Notes: generated by a model not told the origin, from the letters alone. Positions 25,205 through 34,068 are shown, counted from the first letter of the stretch. The stretch: 64,000 nucleotides of DNA from Planctomycetota bacterium (GCA_029260735.1 JAJDCR010000016.1:28213-92212), one strand, 5' to 3'. Program-made: numbers and translations.

Positions 25205-26119
25205 ATGGTCTATTTATTGAATACGGAATGGGATATTTACACTTTCCTCGCGGGAATTAAAATGACAGCCCTATTTCGTTCAGCTTTCTTGATTTTTTTG
25301 ATCGCTCCTTTTCTCTTTTTTGTCAGCCGAGTTATAGGCAAGTATTTTAGTATTCACCACTCTCCTCAAATGGGAATGGTCACACGCAAAGCTATTCGCT
25401 ATGTCGGAGTAGTGGTAGTCTTCTTTGCCGTTTTACACGAGTTGGGGTTTAGCTTAGGGCCACTTCTCGGAGCAGCTGGAATTGTCGGCATCGCGATTGG
25501 TTTTGCTTCTCAAACAACCATCTCTAATATTATTAGTGGGATTTTCTTGATCACAGAGCAACCTTTTGTTGTGGATGATGTTATCCAAGTGGGCGATATC
25601 GTTGGACAAGTTTTATCCATTGATGTTCTCTCTATAAAAATTCGTACTTTTGACAATAAACTCGTTCGTATTCCCAATGAAAGTCTTTTGAAGGGGACAG
25701 TCACTAACATTACTTTTTTTCCCGTGAGAAGACTAGATATTACCATTGGGATAGTGTATAAGGAAAAGATTGAAAGAGTACGCCAGGTACTTTTAGATCT
25801 GGCCCTAAAAAATCCTCTTTGCTTGAATGAACCTGAGCCGATGGTTCGTTGCGATGGTTTTGGAACCTCTTCGGTGAACTTAACCTTTGCGATATGGGTG
25901 GAGAAAGCAGATTTTTTGGCTCTTAGAAATAAAATGTATGAAGATATCAAAAATAAGTTCGAAGCAGAGGGAATAGAAATAGCTATTCCTCATCTTTCTA
26001 TTCATACAGGCTCCACTACCCGTCCTTTCCCCGTACAAGTGATTTCTCCGGAAACGTCTAATTTAAAAGAGAAGCTTGAGTTGGAGAACAAGGAAGAAAA
26101 CAACGATGTAGTAGAGTGA
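25205..26119 (+). CDS. MscS-family mechanosensitive ion channel
   Basis: A small-conductance mechanosensitive channel homologue of about 304 residues, inner membrane. Hydrophobic helices lie at about residues 18-45 and 55-80. The pore-lining TM3 has the Gly/Ala-rich pattern GAAGIVGIAIGFASQTTISNIISG. The conserved beta-domain follows (PFVVDDVIQVGD, then the TFDNKLVRIPNESL loop), and then the alpha/beta cytoplasmic cage. The ATG at 25205 has GGAGAG just upstream, inside the end of the DUF432 gene; a GTG at 25196 is an alternative. Such channels release solutes on hypo-osmotic shock. The acidic Glu/Asn-rich tail is ordinary for the family. Confidence 0.9.
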   Translation: MVYLLNTEWDIYTFLAGIKMTALFRSAFLIFLIAPFLFFVSRVIGKYFSIHHSPQMGMVTRKAIRYVGVVVVFFAVLHELGFSLGPLLGAAGIVGIAIGFASQTTISNIISGIFLITEQPFVVDDVIQVGDIVGQVLSIDVLSIKIRTFDNKLVRIPNESLLKGTVTNITFFPVRRLDITIGIVYKEKIERVRQVLLDLALKNPLCLNEPEPMVRCDGFGTSSVNLTFAIWVEKADFLALRNKMYEDIKNKFEAEGIEIAIPHLSIHTGSTTRPFPVQVISPETSNLKEKLELENKEENNDVVE

Positions 26120-26153
26120 TTTACTCAGATTAAATTTTAAGGAAAATAAAAGC

Positions 26154-26723
26154 ATGATGGAATATTTAAATGCCAATCCTGAAGTATTGGCTGTTGTTAT
26201 CTTTTTTGCGAGAATTATTGACGTTTCTCTAGGAACAGTTCGCTCGATTTTAGTCTTTCGAGGTTACCGCACCCTTTCCGCGATCATCGGATTTATTGAA
26301 GTTTTGATCTGGATTGTCGCAGCAGGACAGGTGGTCAAAAATCTGAGCCATTGGTATCTTGCCGTCTCTTATGCCGGGGGATTTGCTGCTGGTAATGTTG
26401 TCGGAATTTATTTTGAATCGAAATTAGCGATTGGTAACGCAATGGTCAGAATCGTCTCAGAGGATCTTAACATTAAGTTGACAAAAATTCTCCGAGAAAA
26501 AGGCTATATTGTGACCGAATTAACAGGGAAAGGGCACAAAGAAGTGCCCGTCGAAATAGTCCTCATCGCGGAAAAACGTCGTAATATTCCAGCTCTTTTG
26601 AAAATAGTCGAAGAAGTAGACCCCAATGCTTTTTACACGGTAGAAGATGTTCGAAGTCTTCGGAGTGTTCATTTCAAACCAAATGAAACTAAATTTTTGA
26701 GCAATTGGGCCAAGAAAAAATAG
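26154..26723 (+). CDS. UPF0316 / DUF2179-DUF5698 membrane protein (YebE-like)
   Basis: A 189-residue integral membrane protein with three helices (about residues 10-30, 38-58, 66-88), followed by a cytoplasmic DUF2179-type domain (about 95-175). The motif ARIIDVSLGTVRSILVFRGYR in the first helix and loop is characteristic of UPF0316. AAGGA precedes the ATG by ten bases. It lies 34 bp after the MscS gene and probably belongs to the same operon. The family has no assigned biochemical function. The co-location with a mechanosensitive channel hints at a membrane or ion-related job, which is inference. Confidence 0.85.
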   Translation: MMEYLNANPEVLAVVIFFARIIDVSLGTVRSILVFRGYRTLSAIIGFIEVLIWIVAAGQVVKNLSHWYLAVSYAGGFAAGNVVGIYFESKLAIGNAMVRIVSEDLNIKLTKILREKGYIVTELTGKGHKEVPVEIVLIAEKRRNIPALLKIVEEVDPNAFYTVEDVRSLRSVHFKPNETKFLSNWAKKK

Positions 26724-26745
26724 ATTTTTTTTGGGGTTAGTGTAG

Positions 26746-26788
26746 GGACAACTACGAGGGCCGTCCGCAAGGACCCTCGTGGTTGTCC
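26746..26788. repeat. Stem-loop repeat after the DUF2179 gene
   Basis: GGACAACTACGAGGG (26746-26760) pairs with CCCTCGTGGTTGTCC (26774-26788) with one G-T-type mismatch, leaving a 13-base GC-rich loop. It is more GC-rich than its surroundings and has no T-tract. It therefore looks like a dispersed palindromic repeat that may incidentally end transcription between the convergent flanking genes. Confidence 0.7.
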
Positions 26789-26891
26789 GTTCGCCGGGTA
26801 AAACAACCGCTAGCCTCCCCCTCGTCCTCCACTCCCCCGTCCACAACCAATGCAAGGCAACCTTAAAATTGTTGGGCTAAGCGGAAATCTT

Positions 26892-27539
26892 TTATTTGAA
26901 AAAAGCAGCCAGAAAAATAAAAGCCCCAAAAGAAAGACAAATTGAAAAAATAAGAAAACGTAAAGACATCTTCAGACTTTGGTATTTGCGGTTACAAACG
27001 ATGCTATCGGTATGTAGTTGGTAGGCGTACTCTTGCTTTAGATCTGTTTCATCTAAGTCTTTATACTCTTCCCAGAATTTTTCTTGGTCATCAGGATGAG
27101 GAAAAGACTGAGCAATGCCAATGTTAAAAACATGGCGGGTTTTTCGATAGTCAACATTGAGCTCTCGGGGAAAAAAAACTCCTATCGTATAGAAGAAGGA
27201 AACTGCTTGAAAAAGAAAATATGCTACCATGAGAACCCCTACTCCCCAAAGAGGCGTTGTCATAACCGGGGCGACTAAGGCAATATTTTTCCAAACCACT
27301 AATTGTTGAAGCATAAACCCCGCCAATACTCCGCTAATCGTTAAAACGAGTCCAGCCTTTGTATCGGCTAATGTAATCCAATGCTGAGTATGTTCGTATG
27401 TCTTCAAAAGAGCTTCAAAAGTATCATCATTGTCAATATAAATAGGAGATTTTTCACTCCCTAAAATAGAGGATGAACCATCTTTCGTAGAAGGAGTAAC
27501 CTTTTCTTCTGTTTTTTCCATTTTTTTTTCGTCTGTCAT
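26892..27539 (-). CDS. PycTM-like (Pycsar effector family / DUF5706) membrane protein
   Basis: A 215-residue protein with an acidic, disordered N-terminus (to about residue 38), then the signature AD-TKAGLVLTISGVLAG (first membrane helix, about 58-75). A second helix pair lies at about 83-125, and a last one at about 192-213 after the conserved HTDSIVCNRKYQSLKMS segment. This matches the four-helix PycTM domain found as effector in Pycsar anti-phage systems and in many orphan proteins. AGGAG precedes the ATG. No nucleotide cyclase is encoded nearby, so a defence role is not shown. Neighbours on both sides are divergent or convergent, so it is monocistronic. Domain identity is good; function is open. 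Confidence 0.75.
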   Translation of the reverse strand: MTDEKKMEKTEEKVTPSTKDGSSSILGSEKSPIYIDNDDTFEALLKTYEHTQHWITLADTKAGLVLTISGVLAGFMLQQLVVWKNIALVAPVMTTPLWGVGVLMVAYFLFQAVSFFYTIGVFFPRELNVDYRKTRHVFNIGIAQSFPHPDDQEKFWEEYKDLDETDLKQEYAYQLHTDSIVCNRKYQSLKMSLRFLIFSICLSFGAFIFLAAFFK

Positions 27540-27629
27540 AAAATTTCTCCTGTTTTGGTCTTGGTCAACAAAAACCTCAAAATTATTTTTGCTAGATGCT
27601 CACATTGTGCCATAATTGGAGCTTTTCCC

Positions 27630-27708
27630 GAAAACTCGCAGTGCGAGTTTTCTTTCTAAAACCTTTCTCAGCACCCTCCAAGAAACATGGTGCTGAGAAA
27701 GGTTTTAG
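27630..27708. repeat. Two consecutive perfect hairpins in divergent intergenic region
   Basis: Hairpin 1 (27630-27652) has a 10-bp stem GAAAACTCGC around loop AGT. Hairpin 2 pairs 27656-27675 with 27689-27708, a perfect 20-bp stem with a 13-base loop, followed on the + strand by AT-rich sequence ending in a T-run. They sit between the divergently read PycTM-like gene and rarD. They could be a terminator of a lost upstream gene, an attenuator for rarD, or a transposon relic. Confidence 0.75.
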
Positions 27709-27832
27709 ATTATCTTTTTTAAAACGGTTTCAAATAAGCCTTGCCCTCCCTCACATTTTTATATCTGAAACATTATCTTACAAAGTTTTTTCCTAGTTTA
27801 TACCACATCCCTAGAATTCCGAAGGAAAATAT

Positions 27833-28714
27833 ATGGGTTTTTTTTATGCTATTTGCGCCTACCTTTTATGGGGAATTTTACCTATTTTTTGGAAACAACT
27901 CCAAGAGGTTCCCGTTTTTGAAGTTATTTGCCATCGAATGGTTTGGTCATTTGTTTTTGTCGCCCTGATTATCAGTTGGAAAGAAGGTTGGTCTTGGCTA
28001 AACTTTTTTCGTAAAAATCCTAAAACCCTCTGTTATTTTTTACTATCCTCTAGTTTGCTAACTTTGAATTGGTTGACTTTTGTCTGGGCGGTGAACAACG
28101 GGTATATCGTCGAAGCAAGTCTCGGATATTTTATTAATCCACTATTTTCTGTTTTTTTGGGAGTCTTTTACTTTCAAGAAAAAATGCGCAGAGGGCAAAT
28201 TTTAGCAATTTCCATTGCTGGTTTAGGTGTGCTTTATTTAACCTTTGTTTATGGTAAATTTCCTCTCATTTCATTTTTTTTAGCGAGCAGTTTTGGCATT
28301 TATAGTCTTATTCGAAAAGTTTCTCCCTTGAAGTCGTTTCAAAGTTTAGCTGTGGAAACTTCTTTTTTTTTAATACCGGGAATTTACTATATTAGCTATA
28401 AGGGATTTACAGGACAAGGTTTTTTTTGGCAAAGTGATTCAGAAACAACATTTTTACTTATATGTACAGGGATTGTCACGGCAGCACCTCTTCTTTTCTT
28501 TGCCGCTGCGATTAAAAGGATACCTTTATTTCTTTTAGGCTTTATCCAATACTTAGCTCCTTCTATGCAGTTTTTAATAGGAGTATTCTTATATCAAGAA
28601 AATCTTGTATGGACGCGGTTAGTGGGATTCCTCTTTATTTGGACATCGATTATTCTCTTCTCTTGGGAAGCTTTTTTCAGCCACCGCCAGAGTAAAGCTC
28701 TAGAAAAAAAATAA
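27833..28714 (+). CDS. rarD: RarD-type EamA/DMT transporter
   Basis: An inner-membrane protein of the drug/metabolite transporter superfamily with ten predicted helices over 293 residues. The N-terminal segment (YLLWGILPIFWKQL) and the WAVNNGYIVEASLGYFINPL motif (about residues 83-105) are hallmarks of the RarD subfamily. GAAGGAAAA lies eight bases before the ATG. RarD proteins are annotated from the chloramphenicol-sensitive phenotype; the transported substrate is generally unknown. It is single, with its own leader containing the two hairpins described above. Confidence 0.9.
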   Translation: MGFFYAICAYLLWGILPIFWKQLQEVPVFEVICHRMVWSFVFVALIISWKEGWSWLNFFRKNPKTLCYFLLSSSLLTLNWLTFVWAVNNGYIVEASLGYFINPLFSVFLGVFYFQEKMRRGQILAISIAGLGVLYLTFVYGKFPLISFFLASSFGIYSLIRKVSPLKSFQSLAVETSFFLIPGIYYISYKGFTGQGFFWQSDSETTFLLICTGIVTAAPLLFFAAAIKRIPLFLLGFIQYLAPSMQFLIGVFLYQENLVWTRLVGFLFIWTSIILFSWEAFFSHRQSKALEKK

Positions 28715-28872
28715 AAATCGTAAAATTTATAAAAAAACAATATTGATTTTTAATTAAATAAAGTGTATCTTTATCTTGACTCAGTAAACAAGACGAACAA
28801 AAAAGATACTCTTAGAAAATTCTTTTTTTGTTTAAGAGCTTAAACTTACTTAAATTTTCGGCAAAAAATACT

Positions 28873-29412
28873 ATGAATAAAAAAGAAAAAAAGGGCATTT
28901 TAAAATTTTCTCGTAAGTACTTCAGTGGCGCAGGCCAAATTCTGGACATCGCTTGTGGTAAAGGGCAAATCGCCGAAATACTATTGAGAGATGGATACCA
29001 AGTTATCGGATGTGATCCTTCTGAGCAAATGCTCGATGAAGCGAAAGTAAATTTGCAGCATTTTGGTAATTTAGTCACCTTGGAAAAACACGAGAATCTT
29101 GAAAAACTTCCTTACTCTAGTGATTTTTTTGATGGAGTTGTCTGTTCTAGTTTTTGGAATCATTTTGTCTTAGATATACAATTGTTAGCGATAAAAGAAC
29201 TCCTTCGAGTTTCTAAAACAGGGGTGGTTCTTGTTTGTCCCAAAAAAAACTTTGCTCTTTGGGGAAATATTTTTCCGCCGCAAGAACCAGAAGCTAGAAA
29301 TTTTCCGGTTAATCAAGGGAAGCTAAGAAAGGCATTCCAAGAAAATGACATCACCCTAAGAGAAACGATAGGAAGTTTTGTTTCTTCCAAAAGCATATTT
29401 TACATCGAGTGA
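28873..29412 (+). CDS. Class I SAM-dependent methyltransferase
   Basis: A small (about 180-residue) methyltransferase of the Methyltransf_11/25 type. The SAM motif I reads ILDIACGKGQIAEIL, motif II the acidic CDPSEQML, and motif IV FDGVVCSSFWNHF. The substrate cannot be inferred. The frame can start from a TTG at 28828, but the ATG at 28873 begins nearer the usual N-terminus; neither start has a clear ribosome site. A strong bidirectional terminator overlaps its stop codon. No functional partner lies adjacent. Confidence 0.75.
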   Translation: MNKKEKKGILKFSRKYFSGAGQILDIACGKGQIAEILLRDGYQVIGCDPSEQMLDEAKVNLQHFGNLVTLEKHENLEKLPYSSDFFDGVVCSSFWNHFVLDIQLLAIKELLRVSKTGVVLVCPKKNFALWGNIFPPQEPEARNFPVNQGKLRKAFQENDITLRETIGSFVSSKSIFYIE

Positions 29413-29447
29413 AAGGTTGTTTTTGCATTAAAAAACAACCTTTCACT
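29408..29447. terminator. Hairpin terminator after the methyltransferase
   Basis: AGTGAAAGGTTGTTTTT pairs with AAAAAACAACCTTTCACT around a five-base loop. A-run and T-run inside the stem make it usable in either direction. It begins on the stop codon of the methyltransferase gene. Confidence 0.85.
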
Positions 29448-29925
29448 AAACTCCATGCTGTTGCAAGTACTATAAACGCTACTAGTATCAACTTAAGAAA
29501 TAAATTATTCACTGAAGACAATCAATTACAAACATTTATACCGTTAAGTTGACACCAGGTGCTACAAACTGTATTTGCACTCCCCTTACATCACAAATAT
29601 TCCCCCCATTTCGCCACATCTCCTCTATTTCTCAAAAATCTACGAATCCCTCTTTTATGAATAAAAATAGGAATCCACTGTCTATAGACATCAATAGACT
29701 TGACTTTTGGCGAAAAAAATATTATTCTTAAGTTTATTCTTAAGTTGGTTTTACCAGTTTAAATCACGGGTGGAGAAGAAGTCTAATTTTAGGGGAGTGC
29801 TAGGTTCCATGGTAAGATTAAGAGTTCTTCTAAGAACTCTCTTAGTCGTTTAAGAAATTCTCCCTAAATTTTTCCTGAAAGAACTCCTAATATAAGAGTT
29901 CTTGAAATAATGTACGAGGTACGAT
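29448..29925. other. Gene-free AT-rich stretch
   Basis: I see no convincing gene here. A small palindrome (AGAGTTCTTCTAAGAACTCT, 29821-29840) and a related half-site near 29900 precede the next gene and could belong to its control region. The short open frame near 29549-29731 has no ribosome site and a coding-unlike composition. Confidence 0.5.
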
Positions 29926-30603
29926 ATGGGTATAATGAAATGGCTGGAAGACAGTCTTTTAACACCAAAAATGTCCAGTGAAGTCCTAAAGTCGATCGAA
30001 GGAAACAAAGATCGTCTTACGACTTGGTATCAAAACTGGCAAAGCTATTATTTGAAAAAACAAGGGGGAGGACAAATCCGCCAAGGAAAGAAGATACCAG
30101 AGATGGTTTTGACTTGGGAAGAAACTCCCCAAGAACAACTCCGAGGAGGAGACAAAAGCCGAACTATCACATTTATTTTTACGAAACGAACTCTCGAAAT
30201 AAGCTCCATTTTGTCAGCTTTTAAGCAAATCCGAGTTCCCATTCAATGTGTAGCTTCTGGCGAGATGGATAATTTAGTGGAAAAATATGTAACCGAAAAA
30301 ATTATTTCTGGCCTTCCTCATGGAGGGAGACAAATCAGCTACCCCATTTCGCGCAAAGCGGGTCTAAAATTATTTTTACATAAAGACCAAAAGGACGCTG
30401 TTCAAAAATTATCTATCCAATACGAAAAAAATGGTTCTTTTTTAGTGGCCCGGTTATCTGGAATTCGTTCGTCGGAAACTTATTCTGAATTTCTCAACCA
30501 CAACGCTAATTGGGTTATTCCTAACTTTAATATAGAACACCATCTCCAAATTCCTCTGACTCAAATAGAAGCTCGCTTAGATGAATTTTCTTTTCTTCAG
30601 TAG
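29926..30603 (+). CDS. Hypothetical protein
   Basis: A 225-residue soluble protein that I do not recognise. It has no signal peptide or membrane segment. The N-terminal third is helical and basic, followed by an alternating beta-like region (about residues 75-215) ending in a FNIEHHLQIPLTQIEARLDEFSF segment. The ATG at 29926 has GAGGT eight bases upstream. It lies 27 bp before the amidohydrolase pair and is probably co-transcribed with it, but nothing in the sequence links it to that chemistry. Confidence 0.65.
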   Translation: MGIMKWLEDSLLTPKMSSEVLKSIEGNKDRLTTWYQNWQSYYLKKQGGGQIRQGKKIPEMVLTWEETPQEQLRGGDKSRTITFIFTKRTLEISSILSAFKQIRVPIQCVASGEMDNLVEKYVTEKIISGLPHGGRQISYPISRKAGLKLFLHKDQKDAVQKLSIQYEKNGSFLVARLSGIRSSETYSEFLNHNANWVIPNFNIEHHLQIPLTQIEARLDEFSFLQ

Positions 30604-30630
30604 TTTTTGGCTAGCGCCTTTGAGGTTTTC

Positions 30631-31953
30631 ATGACAAAATATTTTTTTTCTTTTAGTGTATTTCTTTTTGCTCTTGTAAATGCTTTTTGGGGAGTAAGGG
30701 CTTATAGCCAAGAAACTCCACAGGTTTTTGTCGGGGGTCGATTAATTCTCATTGAGGGAGAAGATATTCCCAATGGAATAATGATCGTTCAAAATGGAAA
30801 AATTACGGCCCTAGGAGCAGCTCAAGAAGTTTCTCTTCCTGTTCCCTCTGTGATTCACAACTTAGCCGGACGGACTATCATGCCAGGCTTTGTTGACACT
30901 CACAGTCACATTGGAGGAGGCTGGGCTGCAGATCGCTCTGCCCCTATTCAACCAGATGTCCGAGTACTTGATTCTATTGATGCTCGAAATTCGGGCTTTC
31001 AAAGAGCCCAAGCGGGAGGAATAACCACTGCTAATGTTATGCCTGGCTCAGGACATTTGCTCAGTGGGCAAACTCTTTATCTTAAAATGCGAGATGCTAA
31101 TACCATCAACGATTTATTAATCTACGATAAAGAAGGTGAAATTGTCGGAGGAGTGAAAATGGCCAATGGGACAAATTCTATTCGACAAGCTCCTTTTCCA
31201 GGAACTAGATCTAAATCAGCTGCTTTGGTTCGAGAGAAATTCATCCAAGCCCAAGAGTATCTGAAAAAAATAGAGCTGGCTGGAGATGACAAAAGTAAAA
31301 TTCCTCCTCGTGATCTCGCATTAGAAACACTGGGGGATGTCCTACAAGGGAAAAAAATCGTCCACCACCACACCCACCGCCACGATGATATTTTGACAGT
31401 TTTGCGCCTCCAAAAAGAATTTCAATTTAGAGTGGTTCTTCACCACGTTAGCGATGCTTGGAAAGTAGCCAAAGAAATTGCCGAGGCCAAAGCTCCTTGC
31501 TCCTTAATTTATATTGACAGTCCAGGAGGGAAGCTAGAGGCGAGAGATATTGACTGGAAAAATGGTGCTATTTTAGAAAAAGCAGGAGCAAGTGTTGCTT
31601 TTCATACCGATGACTGGATCACCGACTCACGCCTTTTCTTACGATCTGCTGCTTTTGCTGTACGTGCGGGCATGTCCAAAAAAGGCGCTCTTCGTGGCCT
31701 AACCTTAGCAGGTGCCGAAATGTTAGACCTACAAGATCGGATTGGCTCTCTTAAACTAGGAAAAGATGCTGACTTTGTCATCCTTTCTGGCGACCCCTTG
31801 AGCGTTTATACCAAGATAGAACAAACTTGGATAGACGGAAATAAAGTCTTTGACCGGAAAAACCCTCAAGATCGCCTATGGGCCGTCGGAGGATACAAGG
31901 CAGGTTTGCCTCGCGAAGGAGAACTTTGTTGTTTTGGAAAGGAAAATAAATGA
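30631..31953 (+). CDS. Secreted amidohydrolase, metal-dependent, canonical copy
   Basis: An amidohydrolase-superfamily protein of about 440 residues with an N-terminal signal peptide (hydrophobic core to about residue 17, cleavage near AYSQE), so probably periplasmic. Metal-site signatures are visible: the HxH pair in VDTHSHIGGG, the later HHHTHRHDD and LHHVSDA histidines, and the catalytic Asp in FHTDDWITDSR. The C-terminal LKLGKDADFVILSGDP returns to the small beta-sandwich, as in imidazolonepropionase-like enzymes. The chosen ATG at 30631 gives the clean signal peptide and follows TGAGG. Its stop overlaps the start of the next gene (ATGA). The substrate is unknown. Such tandem pairs are common in Planctomycetota (recollection). 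Confidence 0.85.
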   Translation: MTKYFFSFSVFLFALVNAFWGVRAYSQETPQVFVGGRLILIEGEDIPNGIMIVQNGKITALGAAQEVSLPVPSVIHNLAGRTIMPGFVDTHSHIGGGWAADRSAPIQPDVRVLDSIDARNSGFQRAQAGGITTANVMPGSGHLLSGQTLYLKMRDANTINDLLIYDKEGEIVGGVKMANGTNSIRQAPFPGTRSKSAALVREKFIQAQEYLKKIELAGDDKSKIPPRDLALETLGDVLQGKKIVHHHTHRHDDILTVLRLQKEFQFRVVLHHVSDAWKVAKEIAEAKAPCSLIYIDSPGGKLEARDIDWKNGAILEKAGASVAFHTDDWITDSRLFLRSAAFAVRAGMSKKGALRGLTLAGAEMLDLQDRIGSLKLGKDADFVILSGDPLSVYTKIEQTWIDGNKVFDRKNPQDRLWAVGGYKAGLPREGELCCFGKENK

Positions 31954-33167
31954 TCCGTGCTTTTCTAGTTTGCTTTTTTTTACTACTGAGTAGTGGGATC
32001 ATTTCCGCTCAAATTGCTGTCCAGGGAGATAAAGTCTACACTATGGCGGGAAAAACTTTTTCTCCCGGTGTCGTTCTCTTAAAAGGCGAAAAAATCGAAG
32101 CAATAGGTTCTCCCAAAGATATTACAATACCTTCTGAATATCGCTTGATGAAAGCCGCTGTTGTTATTCCTGGATTAGTGGATGCTCACTCTGTTGTAGG
32201 TCTTTCGGGAATTTTAAACTCTCGCCATGACCAAGACCAATTAGAAAAATCGGCTCCTATGCAACCAGAACTAAGAGCTATTGACGCTTATAATGGAAGA
32301 GATCCTCTTATTAGCTGGATTCGTCAGTTTGGAGTAACAACTGTTCACACAGGGCATGCTCCCGGAGCACTTGTTTCTGGTCAAACCATGATCACAAAAA
32401 CCATCGGCAATAGCGTTGAAGAAAATATTTTGGTCTCCACTGCTATGGTCGCTGCGACTGTCGGAGAAGGGGCCATGAGCAGTGAAGGAAGTCCTGGAAC
32501 TAGCTCTAAGGTGATTGCTATGCTACGCTCAGAGTTACTTCGGGTACAAAATATCCAAAACCAACGTACACTAAAAACTGAGGAAAAAGATAGCCCTCCT
32601 CCTAGCCGCAATCTACGAGACGAAGTTTGGGAAAAAATCCTAAACCGAGATATCCCCCTCCTGGTCACAGCACACCGCCACCAAGATATTCTCTCTGCTT
32701 TACGAGTGGCCAAAGAATTTAACATCCATGTTATTTTAGATGGTGTTGCTGATGCTTATCTTGTCATCAATGAGCTCCAGGAAGCAAAAATCTCCGTTAT
32801 TTTGCACCCCACAATGGCACGAGCCAACGGAGAAAGAGAAAACCTGAGCATGGAAACCGCCTCGATTTTGCAAAAAGTAGGCATTCCCTTTGCCCTCCAA
32901 AGTGGATACGAAGCCTATGTTCCGAAAACTCGCGTCGTTCTTTTTGAAGCAGCCATTGCCGCCGCCTATGGTCTTTCTTTTGAAGAAGCTCTCGCCAGCA
33001 TCACCATCAGTGCTGCCAAAATTTTGGGAGTTCAAGAGCGAGTAGGTTCTCTAGAGGTGGGCAAAGATGCTGATCTCGCCTTATACGACGGAGATCCTTT
33101 TGAGTACACCACTCACTGCACAGGAGTAATCATCAATGGGCAAGTTGTTAGCGAAGAGGCTCATTAA
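31950..33167 (+). CDS. Amidohydrolase-fold paralogue with degraded metal site
   Basis: A 405-residue paralogue of the preceding gene, translationally coupled to it by a 4-bp ATGA overlap. It has its own signal peptide (residues 1-20, cleavage after ISA). The fold is preserved to the end (LEVGKDADLALYDGDP), but several ligands seen in the first copy are gone. The HxH pair reads DAHSVV, the HHVSDA histidines become LDGVADA, and the TDD aspartate region reads FALQSGYEAY. Only TAHRHQD is kept. It is therefore probably inactive on its own, or acts as a partner subunit of the first (inference). Confidence 0.85.
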   Translation: MIRAFLVCFFLLLSSGIISAQIAVQGDKVYTMAGKTFSPGVVLLKGEKIEAIGSPKDITIPSEYRLMKAAVVIPGLVDAHSVVGLSGILNSRHDQDQLEKSAPMQPELRAIDAYNGRDPLISWIRQFGVTTVHTGHAPGALVSGQTMITKTIGNSVEENILVSTAMVAATVGEGAMSSEGSPGTSSKVIAMLRSELLRVQNIQNQRTLKTEEKDSPPPSRNLRDEVWEKILNRDIPLLVTAHRHQDILSALRVAKEFNIHVILDGVADAYLVINELQEAKISVILHPTMARANGERENLSMETASILQKVGIPFALQSGYEAYVPKTRVVLFEAAIAAAYGLSFEEALASITISAAKILGVQERVGSLEVGKDADLALYDGDPFEYTTHCTGVIINGQVVSEEAH

Positions 33168-33172
33168 AATAT

Positions 33173-34021
33173 ATGGACATTCCGCAGACAACTATCCTAG
33201 AATTGATCTCTCGCTATGATGTGATCCTTCTGGATGCTTACGGAGTTCTTTTACAAAAAGAAGGGGTTTTCCCTGGAGCCCAAAAATTGCTCGAACACTT
33301 GCAAAGCCAAGGAAAACCCTATTTTGTTGTAACCAACGATGCCTCCAAGCATTTAGAGACCACACTCCAGTCGTATCTGGCCAAGGGGCTTAATCTCCAA
33401 GCAAAAAACCTCATAACATCCGCCTCCTTAATTCTAGGCCACTTTCAGCAAAAAAATCTGAAAGGTGCTCGCTGCTTGGTTCTAGGACCCAGAGACGTTG
33501 CTCGGCATGTAGAAGAAGCCGGAGGAGTCTTGGTTTCAATCGAAGAAGATGCCCAGATCGATGCTCTGGTTATCTGCGATGAAGATGGCTATCCCTTTGT
33601 CGAAACCGTTGACACCACTCTGACCATCCTATTTCGCATGTTCGACCAAGGAAGAGATGTATCGCTAATTTTACCGAACCCCGACTTAATCTATCCTAAG
33701 TCCAAAACCAGTTTCGGCATCACCAGCGGAAGCATCGCTCTGATTCTAGAAGCAGCTCTACAAGTTCGCTACCCCAATCACACCCAGCGAAACTTCGTTC
33801 GCCTAGGAAAACCCCATCCCGCAATTTTCCAAGAAGCTTACCGACGCTGCGGAAACAAAAATATGGTTATGATCGGGGATCAAGTAACCACCGATATCCA
33901 CGGAGCGAATAACTTTGGCATCGACTCTGCCTTAATCGCAACCGGAGTGAGTAGCCTATTACAGCTCTCCTCCGAGCCATCCCTTCGACCTACCTATTTT
34001 CTGGAGTCTTTGCTTTTCTAG
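33173..34021 (+). CDS. HAD-superfamily class IIA hydrolase (NagD-like, hyp4 type)
   Basis: A cytosolic 282-residue HAD-IIA protein. Motif I reads ILLDAYGVLL (nucleophile Asp21), motif II VTNDAS, the conserved lysine lies in RLGKPHP, and motif III/IV is MIGDQVTTDIHGANNFG. The residue two after the nucleophile, usually an acid/base Asp, is Tyr23. I recall the same D-x-[YW]-G form in the HAD-IIA hyp4 subfamily, so this is probably a subfamily trait rather than damage. Substrates are likely small phosphate esters. It starts 5 bp after the second amidohydrolase and probably shares its transcript. Confidence 0.85.
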   Translation: MDIPQTTILELISRYDVILLDAYGVLLQKEGVFPGAQKLLEHLQSQGKPYFVVTNDASKHLETTLQSYLAKGLNLQAKNLITSASLILGHFQQKNLKGARCLVLGPRDVARHVEEAGGVLVSIEEDAQIDALVICDEDGYPFVETVDTTLTILFRMFDQGRDVSLILPNPDLIYPKSKTSFGITSGSIALILEAALQVRYPNHTQRNFVRLGKPHPAIFQEAYRRCGNKNMVMIGDQVTTDIHGANNFGIDSALIATGVSSLLQLSSEPSLRPTYFLESLLF

Positions 34022-34068
34022 CAATAGAACCTTTGATCATTGGATTGAGGTAGATTTTTGTTTTGAAT

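Noticed and set aside
29549..29731. 60-residue open frame in the gap after the methyltransferase
   Set aside because: No start signal and composition unlike coding DNA.
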